DNA of 64,000 nt from Cladocopium goreaui. Lineage: Eukaryota; Sar; Dinophyceae; Suessiales; Symbiodiniaceae. The translations under genes were made by a program, and so were the position numbers. Location: contig CAMXCT020001437.1 in NCBI GenBank assembly GCA_947184155.2, positions 1-64,000 on the forward strand, given 5' to 3'. Of the stretch, positions 21,152-32,657 are shown in pieces; the stretch's first letter is position 1, and each line of letters opens with the position of its first letter. The notes beneath the pieces were generated by a model that saw nothing but the letters and a program-made list of their open reading frames with translations, was not told the DNA's origin and did not search any database.

Positions 21152-24100
21152 ATGATGGTAGAGGAGCAGCATGTGGCTGAGGGCCAGTTGGCTGCACCAG
21201 CCCTTTCAGAGTGCATTGAGGTGGTTGCACCTGGGGAAGCTGGCCAGACAGGCCAGAAGGCATTCACTTTGCCATATGGTGTGTGCACTTTGCCAGACTT
21301 ACAGCAAAGGGCCTACATCAACAAAGATGGCAAAGCTGAATGGGTTTGGGCCAGGGTGCACAGCTACTGCCAGATCCAGAAGGAACCTGGCAGAATGCTG
21401 ATGCACAGCAAAGATGCACTCCTGAAAGAGCTGGGAGAGCTTCAGGTGCCTGAGGCTGGCCTCCATTACAGGGGCATGGACACACCAGCTGGTGAGTCTG
21501 ACTGGAAGGACCACACTTTGGAATCCTCAACTTTGCTTGGGGCCTTGGTGTACCTCTCCAAATTGAGACAACTGAAGGAAAATGCAAAAGTCAAAGCCAT
21601 GAAGCTCCTGTTGGAGCTGGCAGGGAAAGCCTTGCCATTTGCCAACCTACAGCAGCCAGTGCCTGCCATGCTCCAAAGGCCTACTGGCCCCATGGCAAGT
21701 GCCCAGCTCTTCTTCACACCCCAGGGCCTGACACAGGATTGGGGCAAGTTGCTGGCACTGTCACCAGGGGGTGCTGAGCTGTGGAAAAGGCTTGGAACCA
21801 GGACTTGCCTGAATAGATGCATTGCATCTTCCTTGGAAAATGCAACATTCCAAGATATCCTCTTCTTCAATGCCTACCTCATGTGCCACCCCAAGGTGAA
21901 AGGAAGGGGCCAACTGCTCTGGACTGCAATTGGTTCCACTACCTTGCCTGAGCTGGTCTTTCACCTAGGCACCTGGCTGGATGCCCTTGCTTTGGCCATG
22001 AAGGAGGAGCCACTTCAGATGCTGCCCATTCTGAAGACCAAAGAAGGCAATGCCAGGCTGCTGGCAGATCCAGTGAACCGCATGCTGCTTCTGTGGAAGC
22101 TTAGGAGAAGCAAGCAGCATAGGTTGGAGATAGCTGGCACACATGGTGATCTGGGTGGCAACACCATCAGAATGATGAGGTATGAAGCATATCTGGATTG
22201 CCTTTTGCACAGCAAGGCCCTTGAGTATGCTTTCAGTGGCTACAAGCAAGTCTGTGTCTCCTGGGACCCCAGCTCCTATGGTGGCAAAGACATTTTCATT
22301 GGATGCTTGTATGTGCCACAGTGCAACCAAGCTGCATACCTCATGAGCCAGCATTTGGGTGCCACCTACCTTGGAGAATTGGATGGGTCATTGCTTGAGC
22401 TGGGCCAAGCCAGAAAACTCACCAGACTTGAGGGCTACAGGGAGGTCAAAGGCCTAAGCTCATCACTGGAAGGTGTGGGGCTGTCCTTGAAGGACTTCTT
22501 TGTGCCTGAAGGACTGGTGCTCAGGCCTTTGGCTCCCCATGAGCTCAGGATTCAAGGTCCAGGTGGGAGATGGTACATCCAAAATGAAAAGACTGGAGAG
22601 ACCAAACCTGAAGCCCCAGAGGACTTTGATTTTGGGGCTCTTCCTGCTCTCATCTCCATTTCAGACCAAGGGCCAGCAAACACAGCTGCACTCAACTACT
22701 TGATGTTTAGCTCCAAGGCTTTGCTTCTGTGGTCCCTATGGGACCCTTACCACAGAGCTTGGAACGACCTCAAGTTGGCCCTCAAGCGCTGTGCTGGTGA
22801 TGGGTGGAGAACAGTGCTAGAACTCACCCTGGTTGCCAATATGAACTATGGCCCATTTGGAAGTGGCAGTTGGTTCTTCAAGAAGAAAGCCAAATTGCAA
22901 GACTTCCTGATGACCAGGGATGTGAACAGTCCTGCCTGGAACAACTTCCAGCATCTTATTTGTCAAGAAAGAAGGGTTTCTGAACCCAGCAATCTGGAAG
23001 AAGCACAGGAACTGTTCACTGAGATGGCTAGCCTGCAATCCTTCAACACCAAAGGCCCATTGGTGAAGCTCATGCGCTGGTTCTCATTTTTCGAGTCAAT
23101 GGCATTCCTGGATGGTGAGTTTTATATGACTAAACTCATCCTTCTCCATGCTGCTGAGAAAGCAGATGCTGGCTCAGAGGCAGAGATTGATGAGGGCTTG
23201 CCACAGGAAAAAGACCACAAGAAGGAGCTTGCAGAGCTGAAAAAACGCAAGGGCACATGGAGGTTAGCCCCAAGCCTCATCAATGGCAAATCCCTTTGCA
23301 TGAAGGACTGCATCATGGCCTGTGGGAAGGCAATATGGCAGAACTTCTCTGAGAGAGCAAGGGAGGTTTGCTCCCCCATGCGGGTGAAGGAGCTGAACAT
23401 AGCATGTGCTCAGAGCACATTCTTACCTTGTGAGCTCTTGGACATGTTGGAATCTTCTTTGGAGGAGGAGAAATGCCTGAAGCACCTCTTTCCAGAATTC
23501 CAAGGGCATGAAAGTGCCATGACCTGGCATTGTGACCTCTTGGCAAAGCTCCTGGAGACCAGGGCAATGAGCTTGGCTGTCTTCTACCTGATGCCACCCA
23601 GCCTCTACTGCCACCTGCTGTCCTATGACCCTGAGGTGTCCAGGGAAGCACATGACTTGGCGCGGAAGCATTGGGGCATGTTGCTAGCAGCTGAGGAGGC
23701 CCATGCTGCTGGTGCAACAGTCAAGCCTTTGTCCAGCATTTACTGGAGGTTCAGCCCACTCATCAGGGCTTTGTTCATGGCTTTTGAGGAAGATGCCCGC
23801 AAGTGCCTAGTGTACACCACACAAAGTCAAGCCATGAGATTGCAGCTGCTCTTCACTCAGCACCTGGGAGATTCCAGGCTGATTGAGAACATTCACCAAC
23901 ATGGAAGAGATCTTTGCAGGGCCAGCAAATCCAATTCCATGTCGAATGTGAGCATTATGGCCAATGTCTTGAGATGTGGTGTACTGGAGGGCAGGAAAGT
24001 CCCTATGGTTGCTGCCAAGGAGATCATGAAGGCAACTGGCATGGCCTGGCATTCCAAGAACAAGGAGCCTGTGGTTCAAAAGTTGAGAACTCATGGGAAG

Positions 24101-24994
24101 AAGCTGCCTGTGGAATTGCAGCAGATGATGGCACCCAACAAAAAGGGCAATGAGCAGTGGCCATCTCCAAGCCCTGGCTCTTTGTTTCAAAGCTGTTGCT
24201 CCACAGACTGGCTCTTCCATTACTTCTCAGACCAAGCTGCCACAGATGCAGATGTCAATTCTGCATGGCTTTCTTGCCTTGCCAGGCCAGGGGCCATCTT
24301 GGCACAACAATCCACTTCATCAGTGGTCATGGTCATTGCTTCTGCAGAGTACAGCTTCTTGGGTGTGGCCATGGAGGCCAAAGTGGGCTTGACATTGGAA
24401 AGGGCCTTCCACTGTGTTGTGAGGCGGGATTCCATTGGCTTCCACCACATCACAGACTTGGATGATTGGTTGGAGTTGCAGGTGGAGCCTTGCCTCACCA
24501 CAGCAGGAGGAACTAGGGGCCCCATTGGTTGGCGGAAGATTGCTGAGCCTCTCACCTTGGATGCAGCTGCTTTGCTGAAAGGCATCACCTTGACATTTCT
24601 GCAGCTCAAGGATTTGGTTGTGGCATTGGGGGGCTCCAAGAAAGGCATAGCTTCCAAGAAGGCTGCCATAGAGCTCCTCATCACCATGGCCTTTGCTGCT
24701 GACAAAGTGGAAGAGGTGAAGGCAATGTATGCTGCTGAAGAGGAAGCCAGGGGTGATGAGCAGATGGACTCTGATCTCTCTGAATTGGTCTCTGAGCTTG
24801 GGCAAGATGATGCCAACACCCAAGACCTCAAAGACTTGAAGGAGAAGAAGCAGGCCTACAGACAAAAGAAAGCCCTCAAGAAGGCAGAGCAGCAGGTGCT
24901 GCTGCAGGGCAAGGAGAAGTCCAGGAAGGGTGGTACAGCAGCAGCATCATTGTTTGAAATTGTACCTGGAACTATTGCAAGAGGTGGCACTTAA
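21152..24994 (+). CDS. ORF-L, C-terminally truncated by deletion, unit B (1280 aa)
   Basis: The frame is intact from the ATGATG at 21152 through the SAP-like motif. It then runs across the 4.5-kb deletion into a new tail ('GGTAAASLFEIVPGTIARGG') and stops at 24994. Lost are the Lys/Gly/Ala tract, the acidic linker and the conserved C-terminal helical region. Differences from unit A are few and mostly replacements (a Trp to Cys at about 21808, a Thr to Ala at about 24403, a Gly to Glu near 24795), so no purifying selection is evident. It may be a truncated paralogue or a pseudogene. Confidence 0.65.
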   Translation: MMVEEQHVAEGQLAAPALSECIEVVAPGEAGQTGQKAFTLPYGVCTLPDLQQRAYINKDGKAEWVWARVHSYCQIQKEPGRMLMHSKDALLKELGELQVPEAGLHYRGMDTPAGESDWKDHTLESSTLLGALVYLSKLRQLKENAKVKAMKLLLELAGKALPFANLQQPVPAMLQRPTGPMASAQLFFTPQGLTQDWGKLLALSPGGAELWKRLGTRTCLNRCIASSLENATFQDILFFNAYLMCHPKVKGRGQLLWTAIGSTTLPELVFHLGTWLDALALAMKEEPLQMLPILKTKEGNARLLADPVNRMLLLWKLRRSKQHRLEIAGTHGDLGGNTIRMMRYEAYLDCLLHSKALEYAFSGYKQVCVSWDPSSYGGKDIFIGCLYVPQCNQAAYLMSQHLGATYLGELDGSLLELGQARKLTRLEGYREVKGLSSSLEGVGLSLKDFFVPEGLVLRPLAPHELRIQGPGGRWYIQNEKTGETKPEAPEDFDFGALPALISISDQGPANTAALNYLMFSSKALLLWSLWDPYHRAWNDLKLALKRCAGDGWRTVLELTLVANMNYGPFGSGSWFFKKKAKLQDFLMTRDVNSPAWNNFQHLICQERRVSEPSNLEEAQELFTEMASLQSFNTKGPLVKLMRWFSFFESMAFLDGEFYMTKLILLHAAEKADAGSEAEIDEGLPQEKDHKKELAELKKRKGTWRLAPSLINGKSLCMKDCIMACGKAIWQNFSERAREVCSPMRVKELNIACAQSTFLPCELLDMLESSLEEEKCLKHLFPEFQGHESAMTWHCDLLAKLLETRAMSLAVFYLMPPSLYCHLLSYDPEVSREAHDLARKHWGMLLAAEEAHAAGATVKPLSSIYWRFSPLIRALFMAFEEDARKCLVYTTQSQAMRLQLLFTQHLGDSRLIENIHQHGRDLCRASKSNSMSNVSIMANVLRCGVLEGRKVPMVAAKEIMKATGMAWHSKNKEPVVQKLRTHGKKLPVELQQMMAPNKKGNEQWPSPSPGSLFQSCCSTDWLFHYFSDQAATDADVNSAWLSCLARPGAILAQQSTSSVVMVIASAEYSFLGVAMEAKVGLTLERAFHCVVRRDSIGFHHITDLDDWLELQVEPCLTTAGGTRGPIGWRKIAEPLTLDAAALLKGITLTFLQLKDLVVALGGSKKGIASKKAAIELLITMAFAADKVEEVKAMYAAEEEARGDEQMDSDLSELVSELGQDDANTQDLKDLKEKKQAYRQKKALKKAEQQVLLQGKEKSRKGGTAAASLFEIVPGTIARGGT

Positions 24995-25119
24995 GGTTCA
25001 TCACTTTTCAACTTCCAAGATTCTAGGTTTGAATCTCCTTGTTTCCCTGTTTTGAAATTGCTTGGTTGAAAGTAAATCAATGATTCATCATTTGACAATT
25101 TGTGGGGAAACCTGGGTGC

Positions 25120-27920
25120 AGCAGCTTGGCATCAGGAAGGAGAAGAAATCCAAGGACAAGAAGAAGGTGAAGAAAAGGAGAAAAGAAAAGGTAAGAAGGA
25201 TAAGGACAGCAGCAGTGGTGAGTCAAGTTCAGATTCTGACACCATCCCATCGCAGCTAGCACAAAATTAGCCCAACACCCTGAACATCTTATTTGGCATT
25301 TGTTCATCATGGCCTGCTCAGTACATGAAAACTATTGATGAACTATTGCACCATGACATTAGAAAACATGTTTCTTGGTTCTGTTGTGTGTAGAGCCATT
25401 CATTCAATGCATTGCCATGGATTGTGTTGGCAACATCATGATTGCTAACCAACCAATTTGGCATGGAGTTTCTTTGCTTTGCCATTTTCCTGCCACTGTT
25501 TTACATCCAAGGCATTGGGTGCACCTGGGCCCAGAATGGGGTGAGACCAAAGAGGGCTTCAGGTGTACAAACAAGAAGAACTCAGTGCCCAGAAATCCAA
25601 AGTTGAAGTGGCTGGCAGCAATTGACAAGGAGAGATACCCACCTAGTTACTTGCTTGGCCATATCAAGGTTTTGGTATTGGATAGTGGTTTGCAAAGTCT
25701 GTTTGGCTAGAGTGTTTTAAGGTTTTGGTTTGTGGAAGATTGGGTGTCCAGCAATTGGGTGAGACAGCTTCCTGAGGCACCACTTGCATGCTCAGTGAAC
25801 TCCAACTAGAGCAGCTGCTTTGGTGCTTGACTGGGCTTTCCCCTAAGATTTCTGTGAAAGACTTGGATGTGAAGACCAGATGTGAGTTGACCCTTGGCTG
25901 GACTCAGAACCTGCTAGGATTCAGAACATGGTGGAAGTACCTTGGGGGGCCAGTACCTTATGTAAAAATAGTTTATGATAGAAATTGCTTGGGACATCTT
26001 CAATGGAGGTGGGGCTTGGGTGGGGGTGCCTGGCTTTGCTCAGGAAGCAGCTGATCAAGGACCAGGCACAGAGGATTGAGAAGCAGCACCAAGGGAAGAG
26101 AGCAGAGAGCATTGCTGTTCCTTGGCAAGGGTCAGGTGGGTGGTTCACTCCATCCCATATTGTTTGGGCATACTAGGCATTTCCAGCATGCATGCAGCCC
26201 TTTCCATCTGATTGATTCACCACCCAGCCCTATACCAATTCAATCATTTATGGGTTGACTTATGTTGAGCTGCAATGTGGCCAAGGAAGACTTTTCCAAT
26301 TTGGATGAATACTCAAATCAGCTGGGCTGGTACAATTTGTGGAAGAAGACTTCCAAGAAGATACTTGGTTGCACCTAAACACAGGTTTGGCATATTTGGT
26401 ATATGGATGCTGTTCCTTTTGGGTGGCAGGGATGTGCATTAAAAAATAATAATTCAATAAGCTGCATTCTGTCACAATTTGAGCCTTACCTTAGTTCCAT
26501 GTGCCAAATCACCAGCCAAGGGGAGCAGACCAGCAAGACAGTCCTCCCCCACCTTCTGTCTTTCAGGAGTACAGCAAGATCAAAGGGTGCCTTGGCTCTC
26601 ATGTCATGCACTGGCATCACCAATCAAAGTTCAAAGCTTGTAGTGTTTGGGTAATCACAGGTAACTGTTTTGGACCATTGTTCTAAGGTTTAATAATTCA
26701 TAATAATTCATAATCAACCATTTTGTGAAAACTTTGGCCAGCACTTCTCAGAGCTCATGGGAGGCCCAATGGAGAGCTTGAAGTATGCCATGTGGAGAGG
26801 GGCATGAAGGTGGTGGTGGGCCCACCACATGCTCCCATTGCCTTGGCCTACAGAAACTCTTGCTACTACTTGAAGCTGGCAGAGACAAGCAAGACTTCTG
26901 AGAAGCTTGGAGGCATTGCAAACTGGTAGGTGGTAATTCAAGTGTAGGCATGGCATGGAAGTAGGCTTGCAGGTTGCAGCAGGCACTGATAACTATGGTT
27001 TGGAAGGGAAAACCCATTTCATTTTTCAAATTGTTTCACCTGGTGCCTTTCCATACTGGTTTCTTTGGGGCCTGCCCCACTAGCCATCCCAGGGTGCTGA
27101 TGAAAGCAGATGATGTGTTTGAGCATGCTGATGGTGTGCAAGCTTGGTATGCCAAAGTGGACACTTTGCTGGAAAAATGTTTTGGCTTATGGTTTGCAAT
27201 TTGTAATGGCTGAATGAATGAGTGGCAGGGGGGCTGGGGTATTAACACCCTTGGCAGCACACTGAGCTATGCAATCTGAAAGCATTGCAACCCTTGGCTT
27301 TTGTTGAGTTGCCAGCCCTAGCAATGCAATACATTATTAAAAGTGTTGTAATAAGTGTTTGTAAGTGGACCTTTGTTTATTTCATTGAGATCCATTGGGG
27401 GGTTCTCCAGCAAGCCAGTGCATTGAGGCAGAGACTGCACTGCTGAACCAGGAGGACATGTGGGCTCAGCAGTATATCAGCCAGATGAAAGGAGAGGGGC
27501 TGGAGGGTTCATGGCAGGGTTGGCATGGCCATGTCACTGTACAATTGTTTGTGCGCATGTCTTACAAACTCATGTGCTGGCCTTGCTGCCTTAAGAAGGT
27601 GGACAGCTCACAAGCCAGTATAAAACAACAGCCCCAGGACTACCTGAAGGGCATTGGCAAGCTGTGCAACTTGCAAACTTGGAGCAGCAACTGCCATCAA
27701 AAGGGAGGCTGCCAAGTGGTTTGGCAGTGTATTGACATTATTTGTGTTGATGTTTTAAATTGCAGGGGATGGCAACCCAGCAATATGAACTTTTTTTTTG
27801 GCTGGGACATGTTGTGGGGTGTTTGTTGTGGTTGTAAATATTTGGTGGCCCAGGCCAAGCAAGCACAGCTGAGCCTTCAGCAGCTGCATCACTTGCATCA
27901 GTGCCTTCAAGTAACTTGAG
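25120..27920 (+). other. Block of short candidate exons, unit B
   Basis: Same candidate exons as 13638-16440, offset by about +11,482 and then +11,481 after a 1-bp loss near 26716. They include the Lys-rich exon with its 'gtaaga' donor (25120-25190), 25512-25668, 26044-26135, 26567-26650 and the exon ending at about 26925. The upstream AT-hook exon is missing here. If that is the true first exon, this copy cannot be expressed normally. Confidence 0.4.
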
Positions 27921-28361
27921 TAGGGCTTCCTCAGAAAGCCAGGCCACTGCTTCCACAGGGCTGGCCAAGGGTGCAGCCAGGAACTCCCCTTCCATATCAC
28001 CACTGGGATACATATACATGGTGCTTACTTGGTGTGCAAATATAACAATAAGTAGTTTGGGGACACTGACACTCACTTAAATGACATAATTAAATATATA
28101 GTTTAGTAGACATGACAAAAGGGTTGTGGTATGTTGGGCAGCTTTTTTTTAATAATATGAGCCATATTTCACAACATTTTGTGGCCACAGTACAGAAAGC
28201 CTTGGGCAGGCATCTACTTGGGTCATGAAGGGGCAGCACTGTCCACCAGGGCCAGCAACTTAACTTGGTGGGGGTGTGATATTGCTTTTGCAATTATCTT
28301 TGAAATCAACTAGGGTGGGGTGAGCTATTTGTTTACTGTGCTAGGCCAAAGCTAAATCTAC

Positions 28362-30463
28362 ATGGGGGTCAAATATGCAGCCAATGGTCTTTTGGGGTTC
28401 AAATTGGAGAAAATCAAGCAAATGAGTTTGGCAGTTGGGGCATCTGAGGCATTTGTCAGCACTTATGCTGGCTCAGAAACCTGGCCACAACCCAGGCAGC
28501 AAAATTTGCTTGAAGCTTTTGGCCAAGCTGCACAGGGGCACCCACAGATGGGACAGCTGCAGCAGCAACCAGCACAATCACAAGGTGGCCAGCAGATGGG
28601 CCAGCCAACACAGCACCCACCACAACATGGCCAACACACACAGCAGATGGGCCAGCCACCACAGCAGCAACAGCTACAAGTGTTTGGGCAGCAGCCACCA
28701 CTACAAGGACCATGCCCAAGCACACAGCAGATGGTCCAGCCAACACAGCAACAGCCCCAAGTTTTGGGGCAGCAGCAGATGGGTCAGCCACCACAGCAGC
28801 AAGTCTTTGGGCAGCAGCAGCCACCACCACACAGTGGCCAAAGCACACAGCAGATGGGCCAGCCACCACAGCAGCAAGTCTTTGGGCAGCACCAGCCACA
28901 AAGCACACAGCAGATGATGGGCCAGCCAGCACAGCAACAGCCCCAAGTCTTTGGGCAGCAGCCACCACCACAGAATGGCCACAGCACACAGCAAATGGGT
29001 CAGCCACCACAGCAGCAACAGCCCCAAGCCTTTGGGCAACAGCCACCACCACACAGTGGCCAAAGCTCACAGCAGATGGGCCAGCCACAACAGCAGCAAC
29101 AGCCCCAAGTCTTTGGGCAGCAGCCACCACCACACAGTGGCCAAAGCTCAGAGCAGATTGGCCAGCCACCACAGCAGCAACAGCCCCAAGTCTTTGGGCA
29201 GCAGCCACCACCACACAGTGGCCACAGCTCACAGCAGATGGGCCAGGCACCACAGCAGCAACAGCTCCAAGTCTTTGGTCAGCAGCCACCACTACAAGAT
29301 GGCCAAAGCTCAGAGCAGATGGGCCAGCCACCACAGCAGCAACAGCCCCAAGTCTTTGGGCAGCAGCCACCACCACACAGTGGCCAAAGCTCAGAGCAGA
29401 TGTGCCAGCAACCACAGCAGCAACAGCCCCAAGTCTTTGGGCAGCAGCCACCACCACACAGTGGCCAAAACTCACAGCAGATGGGCCAGGCACCACAGCA
29501 GCAACAGCTCCAAGTCTTTGGTCAGCAGCCACCACTACAAGATGGCCAAAGCTCAGAGCAGATGTGCCAGCCACCACAGCAACAGCCCCAAGTCTTTGGG
29601 CAGCAGCCACCACCACAGAATGGCCACAGCACACAGCAAATGGGTCAGCCACCACAGCAGCAACAGCCCCAAGACTTTGGGCAGCAGCCACCACCACCAC
29701 AGCAGCAACAGCCCCAAGTCTTTGGGCAGCAGCCACCACCACACAGTGGCCAAAGCTCACAGCAGATGGGCCAGCCACCACAGCAGCAACAGCCCCAAGT
29801 CTTTGGGCAGCAGCCACCACCACACAGTGGCCAAAGCTCACAGCAAATGGGTCAGCCACCACAGCAGCAACAGCCCCAAGTCTTTGGGCAGCAGCCACCA
29901 CCACACACTCTTGGCCCAGAGCAGATGGGCCAGCCACCACAGCAGCAACAGCCCCAAGTCTTGGGGCAGCAGCCACCACCACACAGTGGCCAAAGCTCAG
30001 AGCAGATTGGCCAGCCACCACAGCAGCAACAGTCCCAAGCCTTGGGGCAGCAGATGCAAAGCACACAGCAGATGATGGGCCAGCCATCACAGCAGCAGGA
30101 GACCCAAGTCTTGTGGCACCACAAGGTGGCCAGAAGACACCAGAGCAGCAACCAGTACAGCAGCCTGAGCAGAGTGCCACAGAAGAGCCAGGCCATGGCC
30201 AACAGCAACCACCTGGGCAGACACCACAACAACACATAGAGCAGACAGGGCAGCAGAGGCAGCAACAAGATGGTCAAAGCCCTGTGCCACAGCCACAGCA
30301 GCAGCAGCAGCAGCCTGCTGACCAAGCTGTGCCACAACCTATTCAGCAGGTGGGCCAACAAGCACCAAAGCAAAGTGGCCAGCAGCCAGATGCCACACAG
30401 AATAACCAGCAACCTGAGCAGGCTGCGCAACAGCCACCTGCAGATGGCCAGCAGAACCTATAA
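28362..30463 (+). pseudogene. Gln/Pro-rich repeat ORF, unit B (late frameshift)
   Basis: The head and the repeats are in one frame here for about 580 codons, so this copy shows that they belong together. Near 30111-30120 ('cttgtggcaccac') it lacks 7 nt compared with A. The frame then leaves the Gln-rich tail and stops at 30239; the Gln-rich frame itself resumes in another phase and ends at 30463. The later CAG run (30296-30315) is also shorter than in A. Neither copy in the window has both ends in one frame. Confidence 0.5.
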
Positions 30464-30528
30464 ACCCTTGGCCAACACCTATTCTTTGTTTGCTCACACA
30501 TGCTCTTTGTTTTTGTAGCCTTGGCCAC

Positions 30529-31107
30529 ATGAGGCACCAAGACCTCAGGGACATTGAGGACCTGAACAGCTACCAGTTGTCCAGAGACTTGTTCTGGGAG
30601 TCTGAGAAGAGAGTGAGGTACACCAGTGTGGGCCTAACCCCCTATGAGATTCACTGCTTGAAGGAAGACCTGCATGAGGAGTATGCACACCATGGTAAGA
30701 AGTTGGTGTCATTGTTTGGCAAACCCAAGGGGGCTGGCCAAGCAGTGAAGGCCTTGCTGAACTTGTTTAGGAAGCAACATGATTGGGGCCAAGGGGAGAT
30801 GGTGAAAGTTGACACAATCCACTTTTCTGTCCTGAAGCACCAGTTGGTGGTGGCATGGTCCCAATTATATGATGACATGGAAGGAATGAGGCTGAAGTTG
30901 AACCATCCAGAAAAGGGTGTGGTGTGTGATTGTTTCCCTGCCACAGCCTTGATGCCCATGCTGTGCATCCATTCCAAGTTCACCAGAGTCCAGATGAAGG
31001 GTGGATTTGAGCCCAACATCATGGAGACCTTGTGCCCCACCTGCTCTTGGTGCATCAGATGTGGCAAGTGGCTTGGCTGCACATCCACTGGGTGGCTGCT
31101 TTGTTGA
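30529..31107 (+). CDS. Cys-tailed hypothetical protein, unit C (192 aa)
   Basis: Unbroken copy matching the one in unit B, with the same 'tttttgtag' before its ATG. The Cys cluster is kept. Function is unknown. Confidence 0.55.
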   Translation: MRHQDLRDIEDLNSYQLSRDLFWESEKRVRYTSVGLTPYEIHCLKEDLHEEYAHHGKKLVSLFGKPKGAGQAVKALLNLFRKQHDWGQGEMVKVDTIHFSVLKHQLVVAWSQLYDDMEGMRLKLNHPEKGVVCDCFPATALMPMLCIHSKFTRVQMKGGFEPNIMETLCPTCSWCIRCGKWLGCTSTGWLLC

Positions 31108-31133
31108 GGTTGCCACTGTTGAACAATCAGTTG

Positions 31134-31252
31134 CATATATATATATATACACATGTATATATATACATGTATATATATATATACATATATATATACACAT
31201 GTATATATATACATGTATATATATATATATACATATATATATATACATATAT
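31134..31252. repeat. TA/CA microsatellite, unit C (expanded)
   Basis: This is the longest version of this tract in the window, roughly 40 bp longer than in A. The TG-rich (about 31457-31893) and TATG (31984-32137) tracts follow. Confidence 0.9.
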
Positions 31253-32141
31253 TAAACACATGCATCTGCAATGAAAATAAAGCATGGGGAATATAAATAA
31301 ACTGCCAGCTATGTTGTTTGCCCATTGCAGCATGGAATGAACCATGTGTACAGTGTTACAATTATGGTATCAGTGAACCACAAGGCATGGCAATGATATG
31401 GGGGTGGTGTGTTTTCACCTGTTGTTTGGGCCTGATGGGCCACAGAGAGTACTAGTTGTGTATATTATATGCATGGGTTTGTGTGTGTGTGTATGCTTGT
31501 GGTTGTTTGCATGTTGGGGTGGGTGCCTGTTTGTGTGTTTGTTTGTAGGCTTGTTTGTGTGCTTGCTTTTGTTTTATGCTTGTCTTGTGTGTCTCTGTGT
31601 GGCTTTGTCTGTCACTGTGTGCTTCTGGGTCTCTGTGAATCCCTTTGTATGGTTTGCTTTTGATTTGTGTGTGTGTGTGCCTGTGTGTCTCTCAGGATGT
31701 CACTGTGGCCTTCTGTGTCCTTGTTTGTTTGGGTGCCCTGTGCATCTCTGTGTGTCTATGGTGGTCTTTGAGTGTCTGTTCTGTGTGTCTCTGTGTTGCT
31801 GGGAGTGTGCCTGTGTATGTGTGTGTGTCTTTGCATGTCTCTGTGTGTCTGTGTAACTCTGTGTATCTGTGTGTGCCTCTGTGTGTGGTGTAGGGTAGGG
31901 GCTAAGGTGCCAGCCAGCATGTGCCCAAGTGGCCACAGTAGTAGTCACTAGGGCCAGCTTAGTAGAGGGTTACATCACCCAGCTTGTATATGTATATGTA
32001 TATGTATAGGGATATGTATATGTATAGGTACAGGTGTAGGTATATGCATATGCATATGTATATGCATATGTATATGAATATTTACATGTACATGTATATG
32101 GATATGTATATGTACATGTATATGTATATGTATATAACTCT

Positions 32142-32348
32142 GTGTGTGGTGCATTTATCAATGGTGGTTATGTGCCTGCAATACCAATCTTGACTGTCCT
32201 GATGATATGGGCAAACAGGTTCTGCAAAGTTGCTATGGCCAAGAGCAAGGGCAACTTGGCTGCCTACAAGGCTGTTTCTGAGAAGGTGATGTGCAGCTGC
32301 AACACTGCTTCAACCTTTGGTCCATGGGCTCATTGCTACCCTTGGTGA
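32142..32348 (+). CDS. Candidate short exon, unit C
   Basis: Same open frame and peptide as 4625-4831 in unit A. Exon status is unproven. Confidence 0.3.
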   Translation: MCGAFINGGYVPAIPILTVLMIWANRFCKVAMAKSKGNLAAYKAVSEKVMCSCNTASTFGPWAHCYPW

Positions 32349-32657
32349 GATGAGCACTGCCAGGCCTGCCAGCTTGCACAGGCTTTGTTCCACAGTGGCT
32401 AGATGCATGCCACCTTTCAACCCCATGATTCTTAGTGCAGGTAACTTATAATATAGCCAGTGCTGAATTGGAGTTGTGATCTGCAAACCCAGGTTGGTAG
32501 CTAATTTACTTGTCCACCATCTCAGCAGGCCTGGTGATGACCACAGCTGCACTGTGACACTGTGCAACTCAAGGCTCAAACTGGGTTGGTGACCTGTTGT
32601 TTCTGTTGTTGTTGTTGTTGTTGCTGTTGTTGTTGGCCTGCCTGCCTGCTTTGCCTC

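Larger units (their letters stand above)
18999..30461 (+). repeat. Tandem unit B (~11.46 kb), internally deleted
   Basis: It begins at 'aaacccttggcc' directly after the Gln-rich ORF of unit A and ends at the same word at 30462. It is nearly identical to A but lacks the equivalent of A 8920-13448 (4,529 bp). The junction is at 24930/24931 ('aggaaggg' to 'tggtacagc'), with 1-2 bp of microhomology at most. The deletion removes the end of ORF-L, both tandem arrays, the CpG-bearing segment and the AT-hook exon. Confidence 0.9.
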
